From Flavobacterium branchiicola (lineage in GTDB: Bacteria; Bacteroidota; Bacteroidia; Flavobacteriales; Flavobacteriaceae), in assembly GCF_018383905.1 (NCBI RefSeq), contig NZ_JAGYWA010000002.1:766856-830855 (forward strand): 64,000 bases of DNA. Reading direction: 5' to 3'. Made by a program: the position numbers and the translations under genes. Position 1 is the stretch's first letter. Each line of letters opens with the position of its first letter. Below the pieces are notes generated by a model, which did not search any database, was not told the origin of the DNA, and saw only the letters and a list, made by a program, of their open reading frames with translations. Below, in pieces: positions 45,754 to 54,675 of the stretch.

Positions 45754-45788
45754 AAAAAAAATGCGCAAAGTAATTTGCGCATTTTTTT
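45754..45788 (-). terminator. terminator of the XRE gene
   Basis: AAATGCGCAAA and TTTGCGCATTT form a near-perfect stem with loop GTAA, flanked by A and T runs. It lies 25 bases beyond the stop of the minus-strand XRE gene. Confidence 0.85.
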
Positions 45789-45813
45789 ATAAGAAATTCT
45801 GTGAGCGGGAATG

Positions 45814-46218
45814 TTATTTCCCTTTCATTAATTTTTCTAAATATTCAACTTTATCTTTTTCAGCCTGAACCAAACGTTCGTAAAGCTCAACAACTTTATC
45901 AAGAGGATTAAAAGTACAAGCATTATGGTTAGTGTTTCCATTTCCTTGACCATTATTAGCGCTATTATCATAAAAGTTATTAAAGAAATTAAAAACAGAT
46001 TCTTCTGTAAAATTTTCAATAGCTTCTACCGTCACGCCAAGAGCTTTTGCAATTTGTACCAATTTTTCAAAATCAACAGTTTCGCTGGTTTCAATGCTGG
46101 AAATTGTCTGCTGGCTTGTTCCAATAGCATCAGCAAGTGCTCCTTGTTTCATACCGCGAAGCTCTCTTATTCGGCTGATATTTCGGCCAATATTTCTGGG
46201 TCTAGTTTCTGTGCTCAT
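45814..46218 (-). CDS. XRE-family HTH transcriptional regulator
   Basis: The 134-residue protein has an N-terminal HTH at about 12-66 (IRELRGMKQGALADAIGTSQ, then TISSIETSE). Its C-terminal tail has NPLDKVVELYERLVQAEKDK, probably a short coiled coil for dimerisation. The regulator at 54676-55080 has the same length and the same tail layout. It lies about 400 bases downstream of the second T6SS module and could regulate it, but has its own promoter region and terminator. Confidence 0.88.
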   Translation of the reverse strand: MSTETRPRNIGRNISRIRELRGMKQGALADAIGTSQQTISSIETSETVDFEKLVQIAKALGVTVEAIENFTEESVFNFFNNFYDNSANNGQGNGNTNHNACTFNPLDKVVELYERLVQAEKDKVEYLEKLMKGK

Positions 46219-46368
46219 AATTCAAAGGTATTTAAAAATTTTAATAAATTTAATGATCCGTAAAAAACATCATTGATTTGATAAGATACAGTTTAGGGTA
46301 TTTTTTTACATGTAACAAACGTAATCTTTTTTATATTTAAAGTTTAATCCTTTTACTTTCTGGCAAAT

Positions 46369-46521
46369 CCGATAGTCCGGATTTGTAATCCGTTACCATA
46401 AAGATTGGTTTGGTTTCTTTAAATTTAAAAAATGTTACATGCTTTTATGTGGCTTTGTATTTGATGATTTGCTTTGTGTCTTGTTGTGACAGGCACGGAT
46501 AGCAAATCCGCGCTATCGGGT
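46369..46521. repeat. inverted pair of REP-like sequences (REPIN-like)
   Basis: The motif ACGGATT(A)-x-CAAATCCG followed by CTATCGG occurs on the minus strand at 46369-46395 and on the plus strand at 46493-46521, about 100 bases apart in inverted orientation. Related copies are at 54497-54532 and, degenerate, at 45727-45751. All are intergenic. Paired inverted REPs are typical of elements moved by RAYT-type transposases; no transposase is in the window. Confidence 0.6.
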
Positions 46522-46614
46522 TTATTTTGGCATGATGATAAAATCAAAATAGTAAACATTAACTGAAATATAATTTTATTTCTTTTTCTCATTCATAATG
46601 ATTTTTTAAATCAA

Positions 46615-47196
46615 TTAATCTAGCTTAAAATATTTATACATATCTACTTGTTCAATGCTTTTATTTTTGAAAATTGTATCTTCAATCATTTCATCACTTT
46701 TATTATTTTGGAAATTATATATAATGTATCGTGCTATGAATTTTTTATTATGTCTATCATAATAAATTATATAAGACATACCATCTCTAGTTGCACCATA
46801 TTCTTGTCTAAGCGATATTGTGTCACTATCATTTCCAAATAAGAAAAAATTATGCATTCTTTCGCTATCATAATCAGACATCGGTATCAAAAGTTTCAAA
46901 TTTTTTATTTTAATTTTTCCATTTAAAAGAATAGAAAATTCAACAATAGAGTCTTTGGCTAATAGATATACCGTATCTTTAATTCCATTTCTATCGTAAT
47001 CGGATGTGATAAAATTTAATAGATAAGGGTTTCTGTTGTACAGAGTACTATCTTGTAAGAAAATCTTTTTTTTGTTAATAGTATTCTCACGTGGAATACT
47101 AATATTTTTGACTGTATTGTTTTTTTTATTGCAAGCATATAAATGCAATATTATCAAGAATAACAGTATTAAGTTTAATTTACTTTTTAAATTCAT
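46615..47196 (-). CDS. lipoprotein, putative immunity to the muramidase effector
   Basis: The 193-residue protein has a signal peptide with lipobox LYAC (Cys22) and is therefore envelope-located, where a cell-wall-cutting effector would act. The mature part has SDYDRNGIKDTV, a calcium-loop-like motif, and FFLFGNDSDTISLRQEYG. Its start codon overlaps the effector stop codon by one base on the minus strand. Position, overlap and location together support immunity. No named family is recognised. Confidence 0.7.
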   Translation of the reverse strand: MNLKSKLNLILLFLIILHLYACNKKNNTVKNISIPRENTINKKKIFLQDSTLYNRNPYLLNFITSDYDRNGIKDTVYLLAKDSIVEFSILLNGKIKIKNLKLLIPMSDYDSERMHNFFLFGNDSDTISLRQEYGATRDGMSYIIYYDRHNKKFIARYIIYNFQNNKSDEMIEDTIFKNKSIEQVDMYKYFKLD

Positions 47197-48512
47197 TATT
47201 TGGATTTATATTCTTTGTAATATTTCTCCATATCGGTAGGATATGTTTCATTATTTGTTTTCCAATTAGCACCGTTATACCAATAGGTGAATTTTTCCCA
47301 ATTTTTATCTTTGAGAGCCTTATGTGCCTTTGTTTTAACTTTTAGCAAAAAAGTCTTAAAGTAAGAAAGTTGTTGTTTTTCACACATATTCATTGCTTTT
47401 TCAAATTCTTGGGGACTTTCATAATCATGATTATAGTATTCTCCCATTACCTGAAAAGCTCCCCAAGAACAAGATTGTATAGCAATATCTTCATCGATTT
47501 TTCTTGCTTTATTAAATTTCTCGTGAGAAGCAATTTCCTCATTTTGCTGTTTTATTCCTTCAGAATCATATACATATTTCCCTGAGGTGCTATTTACTAA
47601 ATATGGATTTGTCTCCATTTTTGCCTTTGCAAATGACTCTCCATATTTTGATGAAAGTAATCGGAACATATAATGGCGCTCATATAAAATTTTGGAGATT
47701 TCCTTTCCATTTTGTATTGTAAAACTCTTTCCTGATGATTCACGTTTTGAAACTGCATAAATAGCTGCTTCTTCTGTATCCAATTCGTTAGCTAGTTTTT
47801 TATAATCTTCATCAGAAACCTTTGCTCCTTTACCCAAACAGGATCTATCGACTAACCCTTTATTTAAACAATAACAAATAGGTTCCTTTCCAATAGTCAC
47901 ACGTCCACAATGTTCCCATTGGTCCGGTAGATCACCTTTCATGTCAAACCAATCATTTGAGTTGTCTTTAAAATAAAAATCAATAAACTGTACGGTTTCC
48001 ATTAAGTTTTTACTAAATGTAATCTCAATAATGTCATTATAGTTTTTTATTCCTAAATCATGTTCTACTTCTTTTTTATGGTTAACAACAAATTCCTGCC
48101 CGTTTATGGCTGTTAGTTTGTATTTTAAGTAACCGTCTGGATCGTTTGCTTCCTTATTTGCTTTGCGAAGTTTAAACTTTAATATTGTTTTTTCTTTTTT
48201 GAGGGCTTCAGCGTTAAATTCAATTTTAAGATCAGATTTTACTTTGTAGATGTCTTCTGTCAATGAATAGACAAGAGTTGACTCACTTGTAGCAACAACT
48301 TTTAAGTCATCGCTTTTTTGTAGTTCTGCAAAAGGGACAAAATCGTATTTGTTTACATAATCTCTAAAAATTTTTCCTCCTCTTTCTCCGTGAAAAGTCA
48401 CTTCTTTTGGAGAGGAAAAAGTTAATGATTCAGAAGCATCTATTGTGATAGATTCGGCTTCTTTATAAGATTCTCCAAATATGTTACGTATTATATTTCC
48501 ACTTTCATTCAT
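47196..48512 (-). CDS. T6SS N-acetylmuramidase effector (DUF3380 domain)
   Basis: The 438-residue protein has a C-terminal N-acetylmuramidase domain of the DUF3380 type at about 240-435. It shows IYAVSKRESSGKSF with the likely catalytic Glu258, KILYERHYMFRLL and SCSWGAFQVMGEYY, then WYNGANW. Such enzymes cut the glycan strands of peptidoglycan. The first 50 residues (SITIDASESLTFSSPKEVTF) resemble VgrG beta-helix strands and may dock on the spike. A middle region of about 60-210 is unrecognised. The gene starts 1 base after vgrG copy 2 ends. Confidence 0.88.
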   Translation of the reverse strand: MNESGNIIRNIFGESYKEAESITIDASESLTFSSPKEVTFHGERGGKIFRDYVNKYDFVPFAELQKSDDLKVVATSESTLVYSLTEDIYKVKSDLKIEFNAEALKKEKTILKFKLRKANKEANDPDGYLKYKLTAINGQEFVVNHKKEVEHDLGIKNYNDIIEITFSKNLMETVQFIDFYFKDNSNDWFDMKGDLPDQWEHCGRVTIGKEPICYCLNKGLVDRSCLGKGAKVSDEDYKKLANELDTEEAAIYAVSKRESSGKSFTIQNGKEISKILYERHYMFRLLSSKYGESFAKAKMETNPYLVNSTSGKYVYDSEGIKQQNEEIASHEKFNKARKIDEDIAIQSCSWGAFQVMGEYYNHDYESPQEFEKAMNMCEKQQLSYFKTFLLKVKTKAHKALKDKNWEKFTYWYNGANWKTNNETYPTDMEKYYKEYKSK

Positions 48513-48513
48513 A

Positions 48514-50355
48514 TTATTGCATTTTTACCTGTTTACCACTATCAACATATACTTCTGTTCCACTTCTTACATTTACATTTTCTTTATTGCCAACGTAATT
48601 ACCCATTTTCATGGTTTCTGTAATTTTTTTAGCTTGAGATTTCTTGCCCAGTAGCGCAGTCTCTATAATATTACTCGCTGTTAAATTATAATCATGATTT
48701 GCAATTTCGGTAATGCTTTCTCCGGCAACAACATTTACATTTTTTTGTGCCGTAGCCACAATATTTTGCCCTGCAGACATGGTTATATTTTCTCCTGCAT
48801 TCATATTAATGTTTTTTGGGGCTGTAACTTCAATATTTCCATTTCCATCCATAAACCAGGTATTGCCAGATGGGTCTTTTACGAGAATACTAGAAGCTCC
48901 TTCGTCAAAAGTAATGGTGCTTCCTGTTCGGGTATAAATACTTTTTATGTTGTTTTGTACTTGTCCGCCAGCACCTGTTTTACCATTAAATAAACTCCCA
49001 ATTACAAATGGTCGGTTAGGGTCGTTGTAACGAAACCCCAGCATAACCTGATCGCCCACTTCGGGAATAAAAACCATTCCACGGTTGGTATTAACCTCGC
49101 CACTGGTTCCCGCATCTGGAGTCATTACACGCAACCATGGTGTACGCTGCTGTTTATTGGCTTGCCATAACATTTTTACACGTATTCTGCCTTGTCCTCT
49201 TGGGTCGTCGTTGGCGACTACTTCCGCTTGCTGCATTTGGGCTAAAGGAAACGCGATATTAGGTTCCGGCAACTTGCGTATTTTGGCAGGCAGGGCTTTA
49301 AAAGTGTTTTCGTATTCGCCTATGTTACTGGCTTTATGTGTTATTTCGGTAATAATATAGATTCCTACTTCGTTGGTTTCGTAGTTTATTTTATTAATGT
49401 CTTGTCCGCTCATATATGCAGCTAATTTATCTTTTACTTGCATGGCATCTATACTAATACTCATACCAATTCGTAAGCTTGTGTTTCGACTGGTTGCGGT
49501 TATAAAATTAGATTCGGCTGCGGCGCTTTGCTGTTTGCTTTGCAGAATAGTTTGCAAATACATATCGTCGCCGGTCGCAATTTTGCCATATTCTAATGAT
49601 GATGTAGTATATAATTTTTGAGATGCTGCTATAGCATCTGTACCCAATTTAGGAAATCCTTCTATTTCGTCTCTGGTCTTGGCCTGGTACAATTTATTTA
49701 TATCTTCATTATAACTAAAAGCTGCAAACTGGTTAGGAATTACCTGAACAGAAATGTTCAGGTTATAAAGATCCTTGTTATAAATCAGTTTTGTATACTG
49801 TGTAGTGGGATTTGGTTTACCAAAAAAAAGTTTTTCTCCATCATAATACAACCATTCGTTGTATTGTTTAGCTAAGCGTTGTATAAATTGAAAATCGGTT
49901 TCAAGGTATTGGGTTTGATAATTTAAATTGTTCGTGAGCTCAGGTTGAATGTTATTTTGTAATTTTTCACCTGCTGCGGTTTGGATGACTTCTTTAATAA
50001 TATCCTGCAAATTGGTATCTTCCCAGGAACTTAATTTTGGCCCCGCTTCAAGAAGTATGGTTTTAGAATAACCCGAAATAATAATCTGGCTTCCCACATG
50101 TCCCAATTCCTGGGCATATTGAATATTGGTTACTATTCCTAAAAAACTATTATTGTTGTCAAAAGCAATGTGCAAAACTCCGCCCAGCCATTTTTGGGCG
50201 CTCTGCATAGTGTACGCTCTGGGGTTTTCGATCACAGAATGCGGAACACTGATTTTAAAATGATGATGGTTATTAATGGTTTGGTGTAGCTCGATAGAGG
50301 TGAAGTGGGATATTTCTTTTCTATCAATACCAAATATAATTTTAGGTATAATCAT
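48514..50355 (-). CDS. vgrG: T6SS spike protein VgrG (TssI), copy 2
   Basis: The 613-residue protein shares the whole layout of copy 1, including YLETDFQFIQRLAKQYNEWL, an OB-fold region (GRIRVKMLWQANKQQ, WLRVMTPDAG, TNRGMVFIPEVGDQVML) and a beta-helix tail with repeats such as NINMNAGENITMSAGQNI. Its tail differs from copy 1 and ends KNVNVVAGES through VYVDSGKQVKMQ, suggesting a different cargo. The next gene downstream is the muramidase effector. It is preceded by hcp copy 2 across a 194-base gap with a terminator, so it has its own promoter. Confidence 0.95.
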   Translation of the reverse strand: MIIPKIIFGIDRKEISHFTSIELHQTINNHHHFKISVPHSVIENPRAYTMQSAQKWLGGVLHIAFDNNNSFLGIVTNIQYAQELGHVGSQIIISGYSKTILLEAGPKLSSWEDTNLQDIIKEVIQTAAGEKLQNNIQPELTNNLNYQTQYLETDFQFIQRLAKQYNEWLYYDGEKLFFGKPNPTTQYTKLIYNKDLYNLNISVQVIPNQFAAFSYNEDINKLYQAKTRDEIEGFPKLGTDAIAASQKLYTTSSLEYGKIATGDDMYLQTILQSKQQSAAAESNFITATSRNTSLRIGMSISIDAMQVKDKLAAYMSGQDINKINYETNEVGIYIITEITHKASNIGEYENTFKALPAKIRKLPEPNIAFPLAQMQQAEVVANDDPRGQGRIRVKMLWQANKQQRTPWLRVMTPDAGTSGEVNTNRGMVFIPEVGDQVMLGFRYNDPNRPFVIGSLFNGKTGAGGQVQNNIKSIYTRTGSTITFDEGASSILVKDPSGNTWFMDGNGNIEVTAPKNINMNAGENITMSAGQNIVATAQKNVNVVAGESITEIANHDYNLTASNIIETALLGKKSQAKKITETMKMGNYVGNKENVNVRSGTEVYVDSGKQVKMQ

Positions 50356-50494
50356 AATGTGTTTGGTTATAAATTTTAACTGAAATAGATTATAGTTTTA
50401 AAGTCCTTGTACCAAAATCGATTTTAAGCTAAAAATGTCATGTTTTGAAAATAGAGGTACTGCTAATCAATGGTTCGTTTAATAAATGGTATAA

Positions 50495-50533
50495 TAAAAA
50501 ACCAAGAAGTAGTAAAATACCGCTTCTTGGTTT
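50495..50533 (-). terminator. terminator after hcp copy 2
   Basis: ACCAAGAAG at 50501-50509 pairs with CTTCTTGGT at 50523-50531; read on the minus strand it ends in a T run. Confidence 0.8.
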
Positions 50534-50549
50534 ATTAGGATGGGAAAGA

Positions 50550-50945
50550 TTATACTCTAGCCCAGTTGTTATTTAATGTTGCATTGCCTAATGTGATTTT
50601 TTCTGCAGAGAAAGTGATCTCAGTAGTCATTGGAGTTTCTGCCAAAGCGTCTAACTGCTCGCTGAAGAATACGATAAAAGCATTTTCAAAAGTAAGTTCT
50701 TTCATTACTTGCTCAGAATCTGCTTTAAAAAATTTTACTTTTCCGCTTACCGGTTTGTGCTGGCTGTTTACCGCTTGCTCAATAACTGTTGTATTGTCTG
50801 TAGATTTTACTTTTAAGTTTAATCTACCCCCTTTAATTTCAGATGAAACAGCTCCTTTACCATCAGTATGTCTTATCATATCTACTTTTGAGAATAATAC
50901 TTGGTACTCGTTTCCTTCAAATTCTAAAATTGCTTTAAATGCCAT
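50550..50945 (-). CDS. tssD: T6SS tube protein Hcp (TssD family), copy 2
   Basis: The 131-residue protein is identical to copy 1 at 125 positions, so either should assemble into the same tube. The changes are conservative. Upstream it shares the promoter layout, the hairpin leader and the last 60 or so bases before the start codon with copy 1. Downstream it has its own terminator. It heads the second effector module as a separate transcription unit. Confidence 0.93.
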   Translation of the reverse strand: MAFKAILEFEGNEYQVLFSKVDMIRHTDGKGAVSSEIKGGRLNLKVKSTDNTTVIEQAVNSQHKPVSGKVKFFKADSEQVMKELTFENAFIVFFSEQLDALAETPMTTEITFSAEKITLGNATLNNNWARV

Positions 50946-50980
50946 AATAAAAATAATTAAGTTGTTAAAAAATGTTTTTC

Positions 50981-51053
50981 AGAATCCTCTCTATTTTGTA
51001 TGACTAGTATTAACAAAAAAAAAGAGGTATTCTATAATGATTGTAGAATACCT
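50981..51053 (-). promoter_or_regulatory. terminator-like hairpin and competing repeat in the hcp copy 2 leader
   Basis: On the minus strand AGGTATTCTA (51044-51053) pairs with TAGAATACCT (51025-51034) and is followed by CT and a nine-T run. AGAGGATTCT at 50981-50990, nearer the start codon, can compete for the right arm. The order and sequence match the hcp copy 1 leader. Confidence 0.6.
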
Positions 51054-51112
51054 GTTTCGTTAAAATTACTTCTTGTAGGAAGGAGAGGAAGATTCCGTAA
51101 TCAATATTTGTA

Positions 51113-51143
51113 CGAATATACAACTGAAATTTTAACTTACAAT
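51113..51143 (-). promoter_or_regulatory. hcp copy 2 promoter
   Basis: Minus-strand ATTG (51140-51143), 19 bases, then TATATTCG (51113-51120). The layout equals that of hcp copy 1. From here to 51454 I see nothing else beyond the upstream region of the permease gene. Confidence 0.55.
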
Positions 51144-51454
51144 TTATTTATGTACTATTTTTCGTAAAAAAAATAATTATTTTGAAAATAGAAAAAACGC
51201 TAAATATACAAGAATATGATATTTATAAATATCGTGACAAATTGCAGGATTTTTTCGTGTTTAATAAGTCGCTACATTTAAAATGAAGAATTAAAGTTTT
51301 TGCCCCTTGCGGCAGAAGTGATATTTCCTGATCAAGGATCTTTATTATATTAGGTTTTAAAAAATTTGAGTTGTAGGGAATAGGATTCCTTTTTTAAGTT
51401 ATCTTCGCTGATTATACATTTCTGAAAACATTTAACTCCTTTAAAACCTAATTT

Positions 51455-52879
51455 GTGAAAAATAATCATGATGCTGTAGAAGAGAATCAGCTTAAACGTG
51501 GACTAACTAACCGTCACATTCAGTTAATTGCCTTAGGCGGATCTATAGGAACAGGTCTTTTCCTGGGCATTGGCCCGGCAGCCGTACTTGCAGGACCATC
51601 TGTGATTTTAGGATATGCTATTGCCGGAATTATCGCTTTTTTTATAATGAGACAACTTGGTGAAATGGTTGTCGAAGAACCTGTATCAGGAAGTTTTAGC
51701 TATTTTGCCTATAAATATTGTGGTTCTTTTGCCGGTTTTGCATCGGGTTGGAATTATTGGATTTTGTATATTCTGGTTAGTATGGCCGAACTTACAGCCA
51801 TTGGGGTTTATGTACAGTTTTGGTGGCCAGAAATTCCGCTTTGGGCATCCAGTTTGTTTTTCTTTCTCGTTATTAATGCTTTAAATTTTGCCTCTGTAAA
51901 AGTGTACGGAGAAACCGAATTTTGGTTTTCAATTATAAAAGTGGTCGCTATTATTGCCATGATACTTTTTGGTACTTATTTACTGGTAAGTGGAACAGGA
52001 GGAGAGCATGCTACAATTCATAATTTATACAATGATGGAGGCTTTTTTCCGAGAGGCTTCTTCGAAAAAACTACCAATGGCAGTTATCAGGGACTATTAT
52101 CTGCAATGGCTTTAATTATGTTTTCTTTTGGAGGTTTGGAACTGATCGGAATTACTGCAGCCGAAGCAGAAAACCCGGAAAAAAACATTCCAAAAGCAAC
52201 CAATCAGGTTATTTACAGAATCCTTATATTTTATGTAGGCGCATTGGTCATTTTATTTGCTTTGTCACCATGGCAGCAAATTACAACAGACAGTAGTCCG
52301 TTTGTAATGGTTTTTCAGAATTTAAACGGAATGGAATTTGAGCTTTTTGGTAAAAAAATATTCTTTACAAGTCTTATTGCCAATGTCCTTAATTTAATTG
52401 TATTAACTGCCGCTTTATCAGTTTACAATAGTAGTGTTTACAGTAACTCACGTATGTTATTTGGTTTAGCAGATCAGGGCAGCGCGCCTCAATTTCTAAA
52501 AAAGCTAAACAAACACTCTGTACCAGTAAACGCTATTTTAATTTCTTCATGCTTTGCCGCTATTTGTATTATAATAAATAAAGTAATGCCAGAAGAAGCT
52601 TTTAGTATTTTAATGTCTTTAGTAGTGTCTTGCCTCGTTATTAACTGGGTTATGATTTCGTATACACACCTTCAATTTAGACGTGCAAAAGACAAAGAAA
52701 ACACAAAAACTAAGTTTGCCTCTATATTTTATCCGGTAAGCAATTACATCTGTTTTGTATTTTTATTGGGTATTTTATCTATCATGTGGATCACAGATAT
52801 GAAATTATCTGTAGAATTAATTCCGCTTTGGCTGGGGATTCTTTTTGTGTTTTATAAGATTTTTAAAAAGAAAGAATAG
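51455..52879 (+). CDS. amino-acid permease (APC superfamily)
   Basis: The 474-residue protein starts at GTG and has about twelve membrane segments. It shows the amino-acid transporter signatures NRHIQLIALGGSIGTGLFLG near residue 19-38 and GLELIGITAAEAENPEKNIP near 230. These are typical of the AnsP/CycA/ProY group of proton-coupled importers. Substrate is not determinable by eye. No operon partners are evident. Confidence 0.9.
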   Translation: MKNNHDAVEENQLKRGLTNRHIQLIALGGSIGTGLFLGIGPAAVLAGPSVILGYAIAGIIAFFIMRQLGEMVVEEPVSGSFSYFAYKYCGSFAGFASGWNYWILYILVSMAELTAIGVYVQFWWPEIPLWASSLFFFLVINALNFASVKVYGETEFWFSIIKVVAIIAMILFGTYLLVSGTGGEHATIHNLYNDGGFFPRGFFEKTTNGSYQGLLSAMALIMFSFGGLELIGITAAEAENPEKNIPKATNQVIYRILIFYVGALVILFALSPWQQITTDSSPFVMVFQNLNGMEFELFGKKIFFTSLIANVLNLIVLTAALSVYNSSVYSNSRMLFGLADQGSAPQFLKKLNKHSVPVNAILISSCFAAICIIINKVMPEEAFSILMSLVVSCLVINWVMISYTHLQFRRAKDKENTKTKFASIFYPVSNYICFVFLLGILSIMWITDMKLSVELIPLWLGILFVFYKIFKKKE

Positions 52880-52889
52880 GTAGATTTAG

Positions 52890-53396
52890 TTAGATAATTT
52901 CTTTTTTTAGAAAAAGTTGATTTTCAGGAAGAATTTCATTTGAATCTTCTTGAAAATCAAATAAACTATAGTTCATAGAAAGAAGCGTTTGTTTCAAAGT
53001 AAAATCAGAAGCAAAAAGTTTTACCCAAACAAAATCATGTTTTCTTTGTTTGGCAATTACTTCGGCACGATCAAAAAGTACTTGAATTTCTTCGACATCA
53101 GAATAAACAATATGTTCGATACAAATTGGTTTTTTTGCTTCTATTTTTTCATTTAAAATTCGGGAAGAATTCAATTGAAGAAAAGACGATGGCGTTTCAT
53201 TCTCATGAACCATTAAAACTTCAATATTAAAATCGTTTTGAACTTTAAAAAGTGCCTGAATCGAAAGTGTTTTGGCAACGTATTTTTCACCAATGGTTTC
53301 AGATGAAAATAAAGTAGTATAGAATCTCTTTGCCTGATTTTCCATCCAAGCGGCGGTATCTTGTATAATAACTACAAATTGAGCTTTTTTTGACAT
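52890..53396 (-). CDS. GNAT-like hypothetical protein
   Basis: I choose the ATG at 53396 (MSKKAQFVV); an upstream in-frame ATG at 53420 would add eight residues. The 168-residue protein has weak GNAT-like order: LQLNSSRILNEKIEAKKPIC, then IEHIVYSDVEEIQVLF, then HDFVWVKLFASD. The acetyl-CoA loop is not clear, so activity is uncertain. It lies next to an AraC regulator on the same strand and ends 11 bases from the convergent permease stop. Confidence 0.5.
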   Translation of the reverse strand: MSKKAQFVVIIQDTAAWMENQAKRFYTTLFSSETIGEKYVAKTLSIQALFKVQNDFNIEVLMVHENETPSSFLQLNSSRILNEKIEAKKPICIEHIVYSDVEEIQVLFDRAEVIAKQRKHDFVWVKLFASDFTLKQTLLSMNYSLFDFQEDSNEILPENQLFLKKEII

Positions 53397-53493
53397 GTTT
53401 TTTAGGTATTGAATTATCAATACAAAACTCTGTTTATTTGTTGTATAAATAAAGGGATAAAAGTCTGATATGTTCGTCAGAAAGTCGGTTTTG

Positions 53494-54351
53494 TTACGAA
53501 TTGTTTCGGTATTCTAAGGGAGAAAATCCAGTACAATTTTTAAAGAATTTTCCAAAAACAGATTGATTCGAAAAATGGAGTGTATTACTTATTTGGTTGA
53601 TTGTAAGTGATTTGTTTTGAAGCAAAATTTTGGCTTCTAAAATTACTATTTCCTCAATCCATTCGCGTGTGGTTTTGCCGCTGTTATTTTTTATTACTTC
53701 CGAAAGGTATTTTCTTGTCACATTTAAGCTGTTTGCATAATACGATGGAGAACGATGTTTGATAAAATTTTTGACCAAAAGCTCTTTAAATTTTTCAAAT
53801 AAAGGATTCTGAATTTCTTTATTCGGAAGATTTTGTTTGATTGAATCCAATTCATATATCAAAATATACAAATAACTTCTAAGAATTGAAGCCTGATGAA
53901 AATGATCCTCTTTTAATGTTTCCTGAATTAAAGAAAAAAGCGGTTCAAATTTCGGTTTCGTTTTTTTGTTTAAGGGAAAAACATGTTTGTAACTATTTTC
54001 GAAGAATTCATATTGGGAAAGAAAAAAAATATTTGCCTGACTTTCCAGAAAAAAATCAGGTTTAAAAAAGATAATATCCATTAAAATTTCCTCGCTGTTC
54101 TTACTGAAACTTCTAATAACGTTTGAACCAAGCGCCAAAATTGCAGGCGCTTCTATTACAATTTTATCCAATTGTGTCTGCATTACAATGCTGCCTTTTT
54201 TTAAAAATTCGATAGCATAACTTTCAGCCCGATAGGGGATATCTATGTACGGATGATCTTCAATTTGTACAAAAAAATAGTCTTTCTTGTCATTTTGGTT
54301 TGTAAACAAGCTTTTGTGATGTTCGAGCGTAAAAGTGTTTATTTTGCTCAT
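53494..54351 (-). CDS. AraC-family transcriptional regulator
   Basis: The 285-residue protein has a C-terminal AraC DNA-binding domain at about 190-283 with two HTH units: SPSYYANSLNVTRKYLSEVI, and LTINQISNTLHFSNQSVFGK followed by FFKNCTGFSPLEYR. The N-terminal part is a cupin-like effector region. The target may be the neighbouring GNAT-like gene 97 bases downstream; this is an inference. Confidence 0.88.
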   Translation of the reverse strand: MSKINTFTLEHHKSLFTNQNDKKDYFFVQIEDHPYIDIPYRAESYAIEFLKKGSIVMQTQLDKIVIEAPAILALGSNVIRSFSKNSEEILMDIIFFKPDFFLESQANIFFLSQYEFFENSYKHVFPLNKKTKPKFEPLFSLIQETLKEDHFHQASILRSYLYILIYELDSIKQNLPNKEIQNPLFEKFKELLVKNFIKHRSPSYYANSLNVTRKYLSEVIKNNSGKTTREWIEEIVILEAKILLQNKSLTINQISNTLHFSNQSVFGKFFKNCTGFSPLEYRNNS

Positions 54352-54616
54352 TTTTTGGTAAGCTTTAGAAGATTTAATTTCTCCAAAGATAAAAAAAGTA
54401 TGTGCTGGGTATGCATAAAGATAGCGCGAAAATTCTTTCTGTGCCTGTTTTTAATAAAAACTGATTTTTCATTTTAAATCTGTTGAGATGTACTTTGCGG
54501 GCACGGATTACAAATCCGCACGATCGGGATTTAGCCACTTCTTAATCAAATCTATAATTTATTTGGTTTTTGCTAAATAATATACAAACAATAAAATTCA
54601 GAAATTATATTAAAAT
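54352..54616. other. spacer with a REP-like site
   Basis: No gene is seen. A REP-like copy (GCGGGCACGGATTACAAATC, then CGCACGATCGGG) lies at 54497-54532. Confidence 0.5.
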
Positions 54617-54650
54617 AAAAAACTCCAAAATCATAAGACTTTGGAGTTTT
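54617..54650 (-). terminator. terminator of the second XRE gene
   Basis: AAAACTCCAAA and TTTGGAGTTTT form an 11-base-pair stem; on the minus strand a T-rich run follows. Confidence 0.8.
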
Positions 54651-54675
54651 CAGCGTTATTATTTTTTATAAACAA

